Source: Clostridia bacterium (lineage in GTDB: Bacteria > Bacillota > Clostridia > Oscillospirales > CAG-272). From it: a stretch of 64,000 nucleotides of DNA. Positions within the stretch are counted from its first letter, which is position 1. Every line of letters begins with the position of its first letter. Both the position numbers and the translations under genes were made by a program. Where the stretch lies: positions 83,312-147,311 of the forward strand of contig JAFTRE010000010.1 of the NCBI GenBank assembly GCA_017462385.1. The letters are read 5' to 3'. Below, one piece after another: positions 41,375 to 50,416 of this stretch. The notes beneath the pieces are model-generated. The model saw only the letters and a program-made list of their open reading frames with translations, had not been told where the DNA came from and searched no databases.

Positions 41375-42007
41375 ATGAAAAAAAGTATTGTATTGTTTCT
41401 TATCGCGGCGATTACCCTCGCATTATTTTCATGCGCCGAAACAAGAGATCCCAATATTCCTGACACAGATATGTCCGACCAAATCGACTCAAACGATGAC
41501 AATATTACTCCTGAAATTGACAGCTGGGATCAATATGAACAACAAATGAGAGCAAAATACCCGGGATATAATTTCGGCTCCCCCGAATCTTATACTTTAG
41601 TGGAAAACAATCCAAACGGCTCTCCCGATCCCAAGGTGGACAGTTCTGTCCCCTCCGACGCCACCGCCAGCGGTGTAACGCTTACAACGACCGAGCCGAC
41701 ACACAAGATCAACAGATTCTCAAGTGTAAAATTCGTTCTTTCCAAAAGCGGAGACGGAGACCTAAATTTCTATTACAACGATCAATTCCGTTTGGAGCGT
41801 CAAAATGAAAGCGGCGAGTGGGAGCGACTTTATTATATGCCGTATCCGGCATGGGAATATTGGAAAGAATCGGGGCCTGACGGACAGGCGGAGCTTACTT
41901 TATACAGTTCAAATATCATTTCTCCTATAACATCGGGACAATACCGCGCCGTTATTTTTGTCGGCAGCGAGCCCACCCCGGTATATTGCAATTTCAATGT
42001 TGAATAA
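41375..42007 (+). CDS. Lipoprotein with Ig-like (Big_14-type) domain, protease partner
   Basis: The signal peptide KKSIVLFLIAAITLALFSC ends in the lipobox ALFSC. An acidic linker (to about residue 55) leads to a C-terminal domain: ASGVTLTTTEPTHKINRFSS, FYYNDQFRLERQNESGEWERL, YSSNIISPITSGQYRAVIFV, ending YCNFNVE. The strand order resembles the bacterial Ig-like PF20251 domain. The lipoprotein at 63242 has the same ending (PTPGKYRMVIFMG). The start at 41375 has GGAGG 8 bases upstream; the earlier ATG at 41360 overlaps that site. Possibly a partner, target or protection factor for the protease; this is inference. Confidence 0.75.
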   Translation: MKKSIVLFLIAAITLALFSCAETRDPNIPDTDMSDQIDSNDDNITPEIDSWDQYEQQMRAKYPGYNFGSPESYTLVENNPNGSPDPKVDSSVPSDATASGVTLTTTEPTHKINRFSSVKFVLSKSGDGDLNFYYNDQFRLERQNESGEWERLYYMPYPAWEYWKESGPDGQAELTLYSSNIISPITSGQYRAVIFVGSEPTPVYCNFNVE

Positions 42008-42011
42008 TTCA

Positions 42012-42239
42012 AAAAGCCCGCTGACAGCATGTCAGCGGGCGAATTGTTTATATAATTGCTCAAATCTCCGGAATCTCTATCTCGATCTCGTGACCAAGCT
42101 CGGCGGATTTTGCAATGCCGTCGATAATAGCCTGGTTGTAGAGTATCTGCGAGGATGGAACGGGCGCGGGAGTGCCGTTCTTGACAGCGTCAAGGAATGT
42201 ACGGATCTTAAGATCGAACAGTCCTTTCTTCATATTGAT
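42012..42239. repeat. Right copy of 228-bp direct repeat
   Basis: Belongs to the intact oxidoreductase gene and its terminator. See 39839-40066. Confidence 0.95.
42014..42045. terminator. Terminator of the oxidoreductase gene
   Basis: GCCCGCTGACA and TGTCAGCGGGC around GCA, with an A-run on its left. It serves both converging transcripts. The same hairpin is in the left repeat copy (39841-39871). Confidence 0.75.
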
Positions 42240-43238
42240 GATCGGGATCTCGGTGCACACCTGCTGGCCGCAGACCTCGTGGTATATTTTCATGGGGCCG
42301 CCGACAGTGCCGTTCCAGCACTCGGTGGAGGGTATGAGCAGACCGCCCTGTGTGACCAGAATAATGGTGTCGCCGGGAGTGTCCATGTTCATAGCCCACG
42401 AAATTCTGAAATCGAGAATAATGCCGCCCTCGAGACGAACAAATGCCGCCGCGAAGTCGTCAACACCGAATTTAGATGCGTACTCGGCGCGCTTGGACGC
42501 CTTATAGCCGCAGTAGTTGGGATCGGTGCCGAAGAAATTGGACTTGTAGCCGGTAACCGTCAGCGGCTTGGGATAGCCGATGGCGTTGAGCACCATGTCA
42601 AGCGAATAACAGCCGATATCGCCCAGCGCGCCGATGCCCGCGGTTGCGTCCTCGATAAAGCTGGTGCCGAAAGGCGTGGGGATGCCGCGACGGCGTCCGC
42701 CGCCCGTCTGAATGTAGTATATCTGACCCAGCTCGCCCGACTGAACAATCTTTTTGATCATTTTCATATTCTCGTCAAGTCTGGGCTGGAAGCCGATGGA
42801 AAGCACCTTGCCGCTCTTTTTCTCGGCTCTCATGACCTCGACCGCCTCGTCAAGAGTTACGGTAAAGGGCTTTTCAAGCAGTACGTTGATGCCGTTCTCC
42901 AGCGCGTAAATAGCAGGCGCCGCATGCTGACGGTTGTATGTACAAACGGATACCGCGTCGAGTGCGAGCGATTTGTCATCGATAAGCTCTTTGTGGGATG
43001 CATAATCCGTCTTAACACCCTCGATGCCGTGCTTCGCAAAGAAAGCGGCTGCCTTTCCGGGGATAAGATCGGCGCCCGCCACGATCTCAACGTCGGGCTG
43101 TGCTAAATATGCCTTGATATGAGCATCTGCTATCCAGCCGCAACCGATAATAGCGACTCTCAGCTTGCGGGATGCGTCAACAGTTGCGCTGTCCTGCGCG
43201 GTAAAGGTATTCAGACCTTCCATAGATTTGTCTGCCAT
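42060..43238 (-). CDS. Gfo/Idh/MocA family oxidoreductase
   Basis: A 392-residue NAD(P)-dependent sugar dehydrogenase. The Rossmann loop is RVAIIGCGWIADAHIKAY near residue 27, followed by ALDAVSVCTYNRQHAAPA, the catalytic-lysine motif NVLLEKPFTVTLDEA, and the C-terminal beta domain with IGALGDIGCYSLDMVL. It has GGAGG before the ATG. The neighbours on the same strand are a TIM-barrel isomerase and a propeller protein, so it belongs to a sugar or inositol catabolic group. Its last 59 codons are duplicated at 39887. Confidence 0.9.
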   Translation of the reverse strand: MADKSMEGLNTFTAQDSATVDASRKLRVAIIGCGWIADAHIKAYLAQPDVEIVAGADLIPGKAAAFFAKHGIEGVKTDYASHKELIDDKSLALDAVSVCTYNRQHAAPAIYALENGINVLLEKPFTVTLDEAVEVMRAEKKSGKVLSIGFQPRLDENMKMIKKIVQSGELGQIYYIQTGGGRRRGIPTPFGTSFIEDATAGIGALGDIGCYSLDMVLNAIGYPKPLTVTGYKSNFFGTDPNYCGYKASKRAEYASKFGVDDFAAAFVRLEGGIILDFRISWAMNMDTPGDTIILVTQGGLLIPSTECWNGTVGGPMKIYHEVCGQQVCTEIPIINMKKGLFDLKIRTFLDAVKNGTPAPVPSSQILYNQAIIDGIAKSAELGHEIEIEIPEI

Positions 43239-43264
43239 GATATATCCTCCGTATCAATTTGTTT

Positions 43265-44080
43265 TCAGTTGTTTATGGTTTTGAGATATTCAATGCTCTT
43301 TTCGATGCACTCCATAGGCGTCAGGCCCATGCTGGGGCTATCCTGCTCGACAATGAGCCACTCCGCGCCGGCGTCCTTTGACGCCTCAACGATAGAGGGA
43401 ATGTTCTGCAGTCCGGCGCCGACGGGGCGGAACTCAAAGCCCTCGGGACGCTTGGGTGCCTTGTTTTCCTCGCCGATGAGCTCATACATATTCTCGGTCT
43501 TCTCACCGAAGAAATCCTTGACATGTACAACAGGTGCGCGACCTGTGTATTTTCTGACGTAATCGGCGGGATTGACGCCGCCGACATTGACCCAGCAGGT
43601 GTCAAGCTCGGTCGCGAGCAGGTCCGCGGGAACCGTCTCGTACATGACATCAAGCGCGTACTTGCCGCCTATCTTCATGAATTCAAAATCATGGTTATGG
43701 TAGCAGAGTTGAATTCCGAGCGCCTTTGCCGCCTTGCCGATGACCTTGATATAGTCGAGTGTGTACTCATAATTGGGTGTACCGGGGCGAAGCTCGCCGG
43801 GAAGCGAGGGTATAGCAACATATTTACATCCGATGGTAGCGTACTGACTCAGCACTCCATGAGGATTTTTGATCATGTCCATAAAGGGAACGTGAGCCGA
43901 TATCGGAACAAGTCCGATATCCTTGCACATATCGCGGATATTCTCCGCGGGGATATCGTAAAGACCCGCGAACTCAACGCCGTCATAGCCCATTGCCTTT
44001 ATCGCCTTGAGAGTGCCCTCAAGGTCTGCTTTGGCGTTTTCGCGAACGGAATAAATCTGAACTGCTATCGGGAAAGACAT
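43265..44080 (-). CDS. Sugar phosphate isomerase/epimerase family protein
   Basis: A 271-residue TIM barrel of the AP-endonuclease-2 type. Signs: FPIAVQIYSVRENAKADLEG, GYDGVEFAGLYDIPAENI, LVPISAHVPFMDM, LCYHNHDFEFM (metal His/Asp), TELDTCWVNVGG, VVHVKDFFGEK and WLIVEQDSP (Glu). It resembles inosose or xylose-type isomerases that often sit beside Gfo/Idh/MocA enzymes. GGAGG precedes the ATG. It is followed by the oxidoreductase 26 bases later, so they are one operon. Confidence 0.9.
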   Translation of the reverse strand: MSFPIAVQIYSVRENAKADLEGTLKAIKAMGYDGVEFAGLYDIPAENIRDMCKDIGLVPISAHVPFMDMIKNPHGVLSQYATIGCKYVAIPSLPGELRPGTPNYEYTLDYIKVIGKAAKALGIQLCYHNHDFEFMKIGGKYALDVMYETVPADLLATELDTCWVNVGGVNPADYVRKYTGRAPVVHVKDFFGEKTENMYELIGEENKAPKRPEGFEFRPVGAGLQNIPSIVEASKDAGAEWLIVEQDSPSMGLTPMECIEKSIEYLKTINN

Positions 44081-44182
44081 AAATTGTACCTCCGAAATAA
44101 TTGATTTAATTTATTATAATATTTTTGTCGCTTTATTTCAAGACATACAGTGGTCAAAACAAGACAAATATTGCACTCTTGC

Positions 44183-45265
44183 TCACTCAACCGCCTCAAA
44201 GCCGACATCGTCGTCCATCTTGCGTCTGTAAAGATGGACAACACAGGTGTGCAGCTTTTCGGGGGGCGGCGTTTTGCCGTTGTGCGAAAAATAGAATAGA
44301 CCGTCTCCAAAGGAATACATGCCCGTCTGCCCCCACGCAAAGCTAAGCCCCGAAACACCGCTCGCCGCATGCTTGACGCCCTCGTCACGAAGCGTGAGCA
44401 GCATTCCGCGCTCGCCTGCCCGGCCGAATATCTCACCCTCGCAGGGTGCGACCGAGCCGTCGATAACGTACATGGGGTAATTGGGGTACTGCGGCTTTTT
44501 TCCGACATAAACGGCGGCATACCAGTCACCCGTGTAAGCGTCATACTCAAGATTTTGAATGCCCCACGTTGTATTTCCCGTGTAAAGGAAATATTTCGCC
44601 TCGGGCGCGGGACCGCTGTGGTGAGGTATGCCCTGCACCAGCGGCTTTTCGTAGTCGGCGAACTTGCGCCAGTCAAAGCACAAAATGACCTGATTGTCGT
44701 TGCCCTCGCGCTCGACGCCGCCGTAAATACCGTAAGCAATGAGCAGCATAGTGGGACTGCCCGCAGGTGCACCGGGGAGCGGACCGATGCCGGTGCCGTC
44801 AACGCCCGAGCAACCGTAGCGATGCGGCTCGCCGCTGATCTCATCGACCGTGTTGTAGTCCTCTACAACGTCGCCCAGATATACGGCCGTCATAACACCG
44901 TCGCGCTCGGCGTCCATGCCGACGCGGTCGATCTTATCAACATCGAAAATAGCGATATAAAAAGAATCCTCTTCGGCGATGTCGACGCCCGTTCGCTTCA
45001 TGATGCCCTTTCCGATAGAGTCGTGCTTCAGCTCGAGCGAACCGTAAACGCGACCGTCCTCGTCGTTGAAATCTATGCAGCCGAGATGACCGAGCAGACC
45101 CGTGACAGTGCCTATAAGATTGCCGTCGAGATCGGTCTTGACCAGCGTGGTGGTGAAGGAATAGTATATGTATTTGTGGGTGGTGTCAAGTGCGATGCCC
45201 TGAACATGCCCCGTGTTCCACTTGCCGCCGTCAACAGTGCGCGGAAGATTAATATTGTTTGACAT
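44183..45265 (-). CDS. Hypothetical propeller-like protein (360 aa)
   Basis: Not a firmly named family. The sequence has repeated strands with W, G and D (HVQGIALDTTHKYIYYSF, GHLGCIDFNDEDGRVYGS, WGIQNLEYDAYTGDWYAAVY, GLSFAWGQTGMYSFGDGLFY), as in beta-propeller proteins of secreted or cytoplasmic sugar metabolism. No signal peptide is seen. GGAGG lies 5 bases before the ATG. It is upstream of the isomerase-oxidoreductase pair, with 102 bases between. Confidence 0.7.
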   Translation of the reverse strand: MSNNINLPRTVDGGKWNTGHVQGIALDTTHKYIYYSFTTTLVKTDLDGNLIGTVTGLLGHLGCIDFNDEDGRVYGSLELKHDSIGKGIMKRTGVDIAEEDSFYIAIFDVDKIDRVGMDAERDGVMTAVYLGDVVEDYNTVDEISGEPHRYGCSGVDGTGIGPLPGAPAGSPTMLLIAYGIYGGVEREGNDNQVILCFDWRKFADYEKPLVQGIPHHSGPAPEAKYFLYTGNTTWGIQNLEYDAYTGDWYAAVYVGKKPQYPNYPMYVIDGSVAPCEGEIFGRAGERGMLLTLRDEGVKHAASGVSGLSFAWGQTGMYSFGDGLFYFSHNGKTPPPEKLHTCVVHLYRRKMDDDVGFEAVE

Positions 45266-45345
45266 GTGCGCCTCCGAATGCTTATATAATTGATTTTATT
45301 ATAGCATAACTATTGATAAAATGGAAGCGATTTTGATTATATTAT

Positions 45346-45395
45346 TAATGAAATTTGTCCATGTTCGCGGATGCGAACATGGACAAATTTCATTA
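45346..45395. terminator. Perfect 23-bp hairpin
   Basis: TAATGAAATTTGTCCATGTT runs into CGC and pairs exactly with the sequence after a GGAT loop. It lies between the M23 gene stop (45402) and the promoter side of the propeller gene; a likely terminator for the M23 gene though the U-run is short. Confidence 0.6.
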
Positions 45396-45401
45396 TGGGC
45401 G

Positions 45402-46151
45402 TCAGCCCTCATATTTGGTATCGATATTGAGCGATGCGATTGTTGTCTGGTCAAAATAATCAAGCGGATTGACCTGCTTGCCGCCAACCGTCATTTCAAG
45501 ATGCAGGTGCGGCTCCTCCGCGATCTCGACCATTGCGCTGTTTCCGACACTGCCGATGAGCTGTCCCGCCTTGACATTCACGCCCGCGGCAATACCGTCT
45601 GCGGGGGACTCGCCGAGATTGCTATAAATGGTGTAGGTGTCATCGGAATGCTTGATGGAAATGCAATATCCCATTCTCACATCCTCATATACCTGCGAGA
45701 CAACGCCGTCCGCCGCGGCGTAAACGGGAGCGTTCGCCTCGGTCGCGATATCAATACCGAGGTGTACGCGGTAATCGCGCATGGTGTCCGACCACACCTG
45801 AAGCGTGTCGTCATGATAAGCGGTGAGCAGACCGCTCGCGGGAAGTGTCAGCACCAGAGGAGTATCAACAGACGTGGGCGCATCCGTATCGGTGGGCGCG
45901 GGAGTTGTTACGGGAGCGGTGGTGTCGGCGGGGGGACGGGTGGTGATGCTCGGGGAGGTAGTATCGCTCGGAGCGGTGGTTGTAGTCAGACTGCCGTCCG
46001 GCTTATCCCCGCCGTTTTTTTTAGAGCGATTTGCGGCAACCGTGATAGCGATTATCACGGCGAGCGCCACCAGCAGAGTAACTGCCGTGATGTAAACTGC
46101 GCGGTTGGGTCGAAGTCTCCTAAAGAAGTTTTTGATTTTTTCGTTTTTCAT
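45402..46151 (-). CDS. M23 peptidase domain protein, SpoIIQ-like
   Basis: The 249-residue protein has a short cytoplasmic basic start, one membrane helix (residues about 19-40), a Thr/Pro/Asp-rich linker (to about 100), and a C-terminal LytM domain. The zinc ligands look intact: YRVHLGIDIATEAN (H-x3-D) and EEPHLHLEM (HxH). The layout is that of forespore SpoIIQ, which couples mother cell and forespore in engulfment, and of other membrane-anchored M23 proteins. spoIIE lies upstream on the same strand, which fits a sporulation role but does not prove it. Confidence 0.8.
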   Translation of the reverse strand: MKNEKIKNFFRRLRPNRAVYITAVTLLVALAVIIAITVAANRSKKNGGDKPDGSLTTTTAPSDTTSPSITTRPPADTTAPVTTPAPTDTDAPTSVDTPLVLTLPASGLLTAYHDDTLQVWSDTMRDYRVHLGIDIATEANAPVYAAADGVVSQVYEDVRMGYCISIKHSDDTYTIYSNLGESPADGIAAGVNVKAGQLIGSVGNSAMVEIAEEPHLHLEMTVGGKQVNPLDYFDQTTIASLNIDTKYEG

Positions 46152-46306
46152 TTACTGACCATGCCTTTCTTTGCTTTCTTGCCCGCAGCACCGGCACACG
46201 GCACCATATCGGGCTTTTACTGCTAATATTTTTGCCTTATATATGGCATTTATTCAGTAAATGAAAAAATTTATGAGATGATATCTTAATAAAGCTTGCG
46301 GGTGTG

Positions 46307-48694
46307 TCAATATTCCTCTATCTTCACAATAACCGCCGATACGTCGTCTCGGCTGCCCATGCTCTGGGCGCGGCCTACCAGCTTGCCCGCCATGCGTTCA
46401 AGGTCATCCTCCCATTCATATCCCAGCACATCCGCCGCCCATTCGCTCTCGCCCGCGTCGCTCACGCCGTCGCTGACCATGACGATAACATCGCCCGGCA
46501 ACACGTCAAGCTTTGTTTTGCGCGCGTCGATAGCACCGAGAATGCCGAGCGGCACCGTTTCGGAATGCAGTCTGAAAATATCGCCGCCCCGCCGCACATA
46601 TGTAGGTGCCGCGCCGCTTTTGATGACCGCCGCCTCACCCGTCAGCATATCGACCGACAAAAGATCGACCGTCGCCGAGCATTCCATCTCTCGCGCGCCG
46701 CCTTTGGAGCGCAGTACACCGTTGAGCATTTTGAGCGAGGTGTCGACTCGGTTGCCCGAGGACAGCATTTTTTCCAGAAACATGGTCGCAAGCCCCGAGC
46801 AAAACGCCGCCTCGCTGCCGCTTCCCATGCCGTCACTTATCAACGCATAAAAAATATCGTTCGTGCTCTCAAACATGCATATACTGTCGCCGCAGACATC
46901 GCCCTCTTCGGCGGGCCGGCAAAGTCCCGCGCGCGCCACGCGCAAGCGGCGGCGGCTGGTCAGCGTCATGCAAACCCCGCCGCTCCCCATTTCAAACATG
47001 GGCTCGTCCAGCCGCGCGCCGACCGCCGCGCTCAGCTCGTCGCATATGCGGCTCGACTCCGCGCGCACCGCTTCGGCATCAAAGCCGCGCGCCATAATAC
47101 ATTTTCGTCTGCCTCCGTACACCAGCAGGCTGTCCGCCCGAACACCTATCCGCTCCAGCCGCGCGCGCACGGCATCCGTCAGCTCATCGGAGCACTGATA
47201 ATCCCGCCGCTGTTGATCGACGGCATCGGTCAAAATTTTAGAAATAACCTCATAATCCAGCGCGAAAACACCTATTTTTTCACTGCGAAGCACCGATTCG
47301 GTCAGCGCGCCCGCCTCCATGTTTATTTCATCGCATATCTCGGCGATAGACTCGCATCTTTTGGTAACCGCGTCGGGCAAGCAATCGGGCGTCGCCCTGC
47401 CCTGCTCGCCCAGACTCGATGCCAGACGCGCTATCATGTCAAGCGAGCCGCCGTATTCAAGTCCCCAGCATACCTCATGCCGCGGACAGGTTGGGCAGTG
47501 CGCGTCAAAAACATTGTCGCAAACACGCCGCAAGTCCAGTATACCGGGGCGGCGCAATTTGTCGCTGAGGTCGTAAAAAATACGGGACAGTGCGCCGAAG
47601 CTGTCGGATATTTCAAGCATTTTGCGCTCGTCCGCCGCCACTCGCGCCGAAAGATAATATTGCTCGCCGCGCTTCCCGTCCTCACTTGCCGCGGCAGACA
47701 CGGCGCGCTCATTCAGCCAACCGACTCGGCCCGCGCCCAGATATGCGCAGTCAGCAAGCAAAAGCCCGGGCAAAAGGCGGGTCAACACGTCCATTCCATC
47801 AATGTAAAAGCCCCACAGTAGGGCGGCGGCAAGCGCCGATATCGCCGCTATAGTCGGCGATATAAAGCGCAACAGTCCCTCGGCGATGACCGCTAACACA
47901 AACAGCGGTGAATAAACAAGGTCAAACGCCGCGCCGCAAATAAAGCCCGCCGCACATCCCGCCAGCATTCCGCACCGTCTTGATATGACGAGCGCGCCCA
48001 GCATTCCGCCGAATGCCGCCACCGAAACACCGAGAAAGGTCATATCCCGTGCGGCAAACGTCAGTGCGGCAAGCACGGCGGCACAGCCCGCCATGTATTT
48101 ATACCGCGTCGTCTGTGTGCCCTCGGCCGTCTCGGCTGACTTATTCCCTGCAAAGTACCAGCTCAAAAGCAGCACCGCCGCAGGTGTTGCGGCAAGCGCA
48201 AATATCGCGCCGAAAAGATCATAATAATGATAGCCGCCGTCGATTATGCGGTAAAGGCTGAACATAAAGGCGCAAACGGCTGCCGCCGTCATGCGCAGAT
48301 AAACGCTCTCGCCGAAAAGTCCCCGAGCGGCGGCGCGAAGCTTGTCCGCAGGCGGCGTTTCGGACGGTGGCAGATAGGAATTGTCGATAAAAAGCCGCAC
48401 CAATATTCGCAATATGAGGGCGATGAGGTATATTCCCGTCAAAAGTCCCCCCTGCTCTGTGGCGGCGAGCGCCGAGGCGCACAATCCCACAAATATAAAC
48501 ACAACTCGCCGCGGCGCGGCGCATATCAGTGCGATGCCGAGCGGATATGTACCGAAAAACAGCTCACAGCCTCCCAAAAGATAGGACGCTATCACATATA
48601 TCGCGCCCCACAGCCCCTCATTTATAAATGTACGGTCGAAGCGACGGGTGCTCACGCGCCGCTCAACACTCCCCTCTCGCTTTTCGTTTTGCAT
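46307..48694 (-). CDS. spoIIE: Stage II sporulation protein E (PP2C phosphatase)
   Basis: A 795-residue protein. The N-terminal 330 residues hold about ten hydrophobic helices, then a regulatory middle region, and the C-terminal 210 residues are a PP2C-type phosphatase (YALISDGMGSGSEAAFCSGL, ECSATVDLLSVDMLTGEAAV, KSGAAPTYVRRGG, VIVMVSDGVSD). It dephosphorylates SpoIIAA to switch on sigma-F in the forespore and acts at the polar septum. The ATG at 48694 is 16 bases from GGAGG, so the true start may be a few codons earlier; no better ATG, GTG or TTG is in frame. Confidence 0.93.
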   Translation of the reverse strand: MQNEKREGSVERRVSTRRFDRTFINEGLWGAIYVIASYLLGGCELFFGTYPLGIALICAAPRRVVFIFVGLCASALAATEQGGLLTGIYLIALILRILVRLFIDNSYLPPSETPPADKLRAAARGLFGESVYLRMTAAAVCAFMFSLYRIIDGGYHYYDLFGAIFALAATPAAVLLLSWYFAGNKSAETAEGTQTTRYKYMAGCAAVLAALTFAARDMTFLGVSVAAFGGMLGALVISRRCGMLAGCAAGFICGAAFDLVYSPLFVLAVIAEGLLRFISPTIAAISALAAALLWGFYIDGMDVLTRLLPGLLLADCAYLGAGRVGWLNERAVSAAASEDGKRGEQYYLSARVAADERKMLEISDSFGALSRIFYDLSDKLRRPGILDLRRVCDNVFDAHCPTCPRHEVCWGLEYGGSLDMIARLASSLGEQGRATPDCLPDAVTKRCESIAEICDEINMEAGALTESVLRSEKIGVFALDYEVISKILTDAVDQQRRDYQCSDELTDAVRARLERIGVRADSLLVYGGRRKCIMARGFDAEAVRAESSRICDELSAAVGARLDEPMFEMGSGGVCMTLTSRRRLRVARAGLCRPAEEGDVCGDSICMFESTNDIFYALISDGMGSGSEAAFCSGLATMFLEKMLSSGNRVDTSLKMLNGVLRSKGGAREMECSATVDLLSVDMLTGEAAVIKSGAAPTYVRRGGDIFRLHSETVPLGILGAIDARKTKLDVLPGDVIVMVSDGVSDAGESEWAADVLGYEWEDDLERMAGKLVGRAQSMGSRDDVSAVIVKIEEY

Positions 48695-48998
48695 ATTAAT
48701 CTCTGTTTCGCCTCCTTGTGTGGTACAAAAATAATACTATAAGGAGGGCAAAAAAGCAGTCGAAGAGCGCGTGGGACATTTGCTCACATTGGGGCGGCGC
48801 GGGGACATATTTGGCTTTACTTGCCAAACGGGCGCGGCACATGCGGGCGGGAAATCAAGGAAATAGCGCCGCGCGGGAAATTTTGTCCCTTACGGACGAA
48901 CGATTTTTTAAAATTTTTGAAAAAATATGGTCATACCCCTTTCAATTTGCGAATAATTATTATATAATATCCTCAAGCATAAAATTAAAGGAACTCAC

Positions 48999-49469
48999 AT
49001 GAACACCGAGAGAATTTGCTGTTTTACCGGCCATCGACACATATCTACTGAGGTTCTGCAATCGCTGACACCGCGCCTGCGCAGCACTATCCGCGACCTT
49101 GCCGCCGAGGGAATACATACATTTCGCGCGGGCGGCGCTATCGGCTTTGACACGCTGGCGGCGCTTTGCGTGCTTGAGCTGCGCGAGAAGCTCGGACTGC
49201 GCCTCGAGCTTGTTTTGCCCTGCCACGATCAAACGCGGGGATGGTCGGCACGCGACAAGGATTTTTACAATCACATACTCGGCGTCTGCGACAGCTCGCG
49301 CTATATTTCGGACGTTTACACCCGCGACTGTATGCTGGAGCGCGACCGCCGCATGGTTGACGGAAGTGAGGTATGCGTCGCCTACTTCACGGGGCGGCGC
49401 GGCGGCACGTCTTTTACAGTAAACTACGCGCTCGGAAAGGGCGTAAGACTGATAAATCTGGCAGAATAA
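48999..49469 (+). CDS. SLOG-family (YpsA/DUF1273-like) nucleotide-binding protein
   Basis: A 156-residue Rossmann-like SLOG protein. Signs: the N-terminal CCFTGHRHISTEVLQ, the loop FRAGGAIGFDTLAALCVLEL, LVLPCHDQTRGWSARDKDFY and SEVCVAYFTGRRGGTSFTVN. SLOG proteins bind nucleotides or nucleotide-derived ligands, and some act in cell-division control or phage defence; YpsA itself is linked to division in B. subtilis. The ATG has AAAGGA upstream. The 304 bases before it (48695-48998) hold no clear gene or strong promoter. Confidence 0.82.
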   Translation: MNTERICCFTGHRHISTEVLQSLTPRLRSTIRDLAAEGIHTFRAGGAIGFDTLAALCVLELREKLGLRLELVLPCHDQTRGWSARDKDFYNHILGVCDSSRYISDVYTRDCMLERDRRMVDGSEVCVAYFTGRRGGTSFTVNYALGKGVRLINLAE

Positions 49470-49494
49470 AAAACCGCCTCACGGCGGTTTTTTT
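49468..49494. terminator. Bidirectional terminator
   Basis: AAAAAACCGCC and GGCGGTTTTTTT around TCAC, between converging genes. Confidence 0.9.
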
Positions 49495-49499
49495 ATCAA

Positions 49500-50324
49500 T
49501 TAAAATACAAAATCTGCGTAAAGCGGGCAGTGGTCGGACGCATCCAACGCCTCACTGTCGACAACAGTCACAAAGTTCTCGGCAACGGCCTCGCCGTAGG
49601 AGAAAATGTGGTCGATACTGCGTTCGCGCTCGTCGGTCGGGTGGACACCCGTATGGAACAGATCGTGCTCGGCGTCGTATGCGGGATACGCATGATGCGA
49701 ACGCCACGGCGACGACTCTTTTGCAGTATAGCGCACCTCGCTGAGTCCGAAACGGCGCAAAACCTCAATAGGCGGCTCATCCGATCGGCAGTTGAAATCG
49801 CCCGTAAAGAATATCGGAACAGGGTACTTTTCGAGCAGCTCGTACATCAGCGCCAGCATCTCGCCCGTATTTGTAACGCGCGCGGCGCGGCCCGGGTCGG
49901 TAGACTTCCAAAAATAGTGCGTGTTGATATGTATAAACTGCCGCCCGTTGTCAAGGCGCTCAAACAAGGCCCATGTAATGGACTTGGAGCCGCCGTCGTT
50001 AAGTCCGACATAATAGTGCCAGCCGTAATCGACAAGCTTCAGCGTCTTGCGACGGTAGACGATGGGAGTATAGTTGTTTTGCTTTTCGTTGGTGGCAACG
50101 GCGGGGACCTCGTCATATTCCGAGCTTATCAGCTCAAAGATATTGACCGCCTGCCCTCTCATTTTGGGAGAACACTCCTGAAATCCGACGCTGTCGGGCA
50201 GATAACGAAGAAGAATCGCCGCCTCGCAGTCATCGCGGTTGGCGATGGTGGTATCCTTTGGGCAATTGCCCCAGATATTGAAGCTCATGACGCGCACGGC
50301 GTCGCAATTTTTACAGTCGCTCAT
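49500..50324 (-). CDS. Endonuclease/exonuclease/phosphatase family protein
   Basis: A 274-residue EEP-fold metal hydrolase. Signs: VRVMSFNIWG (Asn), VGFQECSPKMR (metal Glu), FIHINTHYFW, FFTGDFNCRSDEPP (Asp-Asn) and RSIDHIFSYGE near the end (Asp-His). No signal peptide, so cytoplasmic. Substrate is unknown: family members act on DNA, phosphoinositides or sphingomyelin. The ATG has AGGGGA upstream. It converges on the SLOG gene at a shared terminator. Confidence 0.85.
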   Translation of the reverse strand: MSDCKNCDAVRVMSFNIWGNCPKDTTIANRDDCEAAILLRYLPDSVGFQECSPKMRGQAVNIFELISSEYDEVPAVATNEKQNNYTPIVYRRKTLKLVDYGWHYYVGLNDGGSKSITWALFERLDNGRQFIHINTHYFWKSTDPGRAARVTNTGEMLALMYELLEKYPVPIFFTGDFNCRSDEPPIEVLRRFGLSEVRYTAKESSPWRSHHAYPAYDAEHDLFHTGVHPTDERERSIDHIFSYGEAVAENFVTVVDSEALDASDHCPLYADFVF

Positions 50325-50416
50325 ATGTATTTCCCCTCCGAAAAATTACTGTATTCATATTTTAACACAATCTACCCGCCAAATCAAGCGAATTGATAAA
50401 ATCGTCCGGACAAAAA

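Noticed and set aside
46304-47821. 505-codon plus-strand frame opposite spoIIE
   Set aside because: Rich in H, R and A as expected for the complement of GC-rich coding DNA; spoIIE motifs are clear.
48695-48998. Spo0A-controlled promoter of spoIIE
   Set aside because: A TTCGACT near 48758 differs by one base from a Spo0A box, but no paired sigma-A boxes at the right distance are visible.
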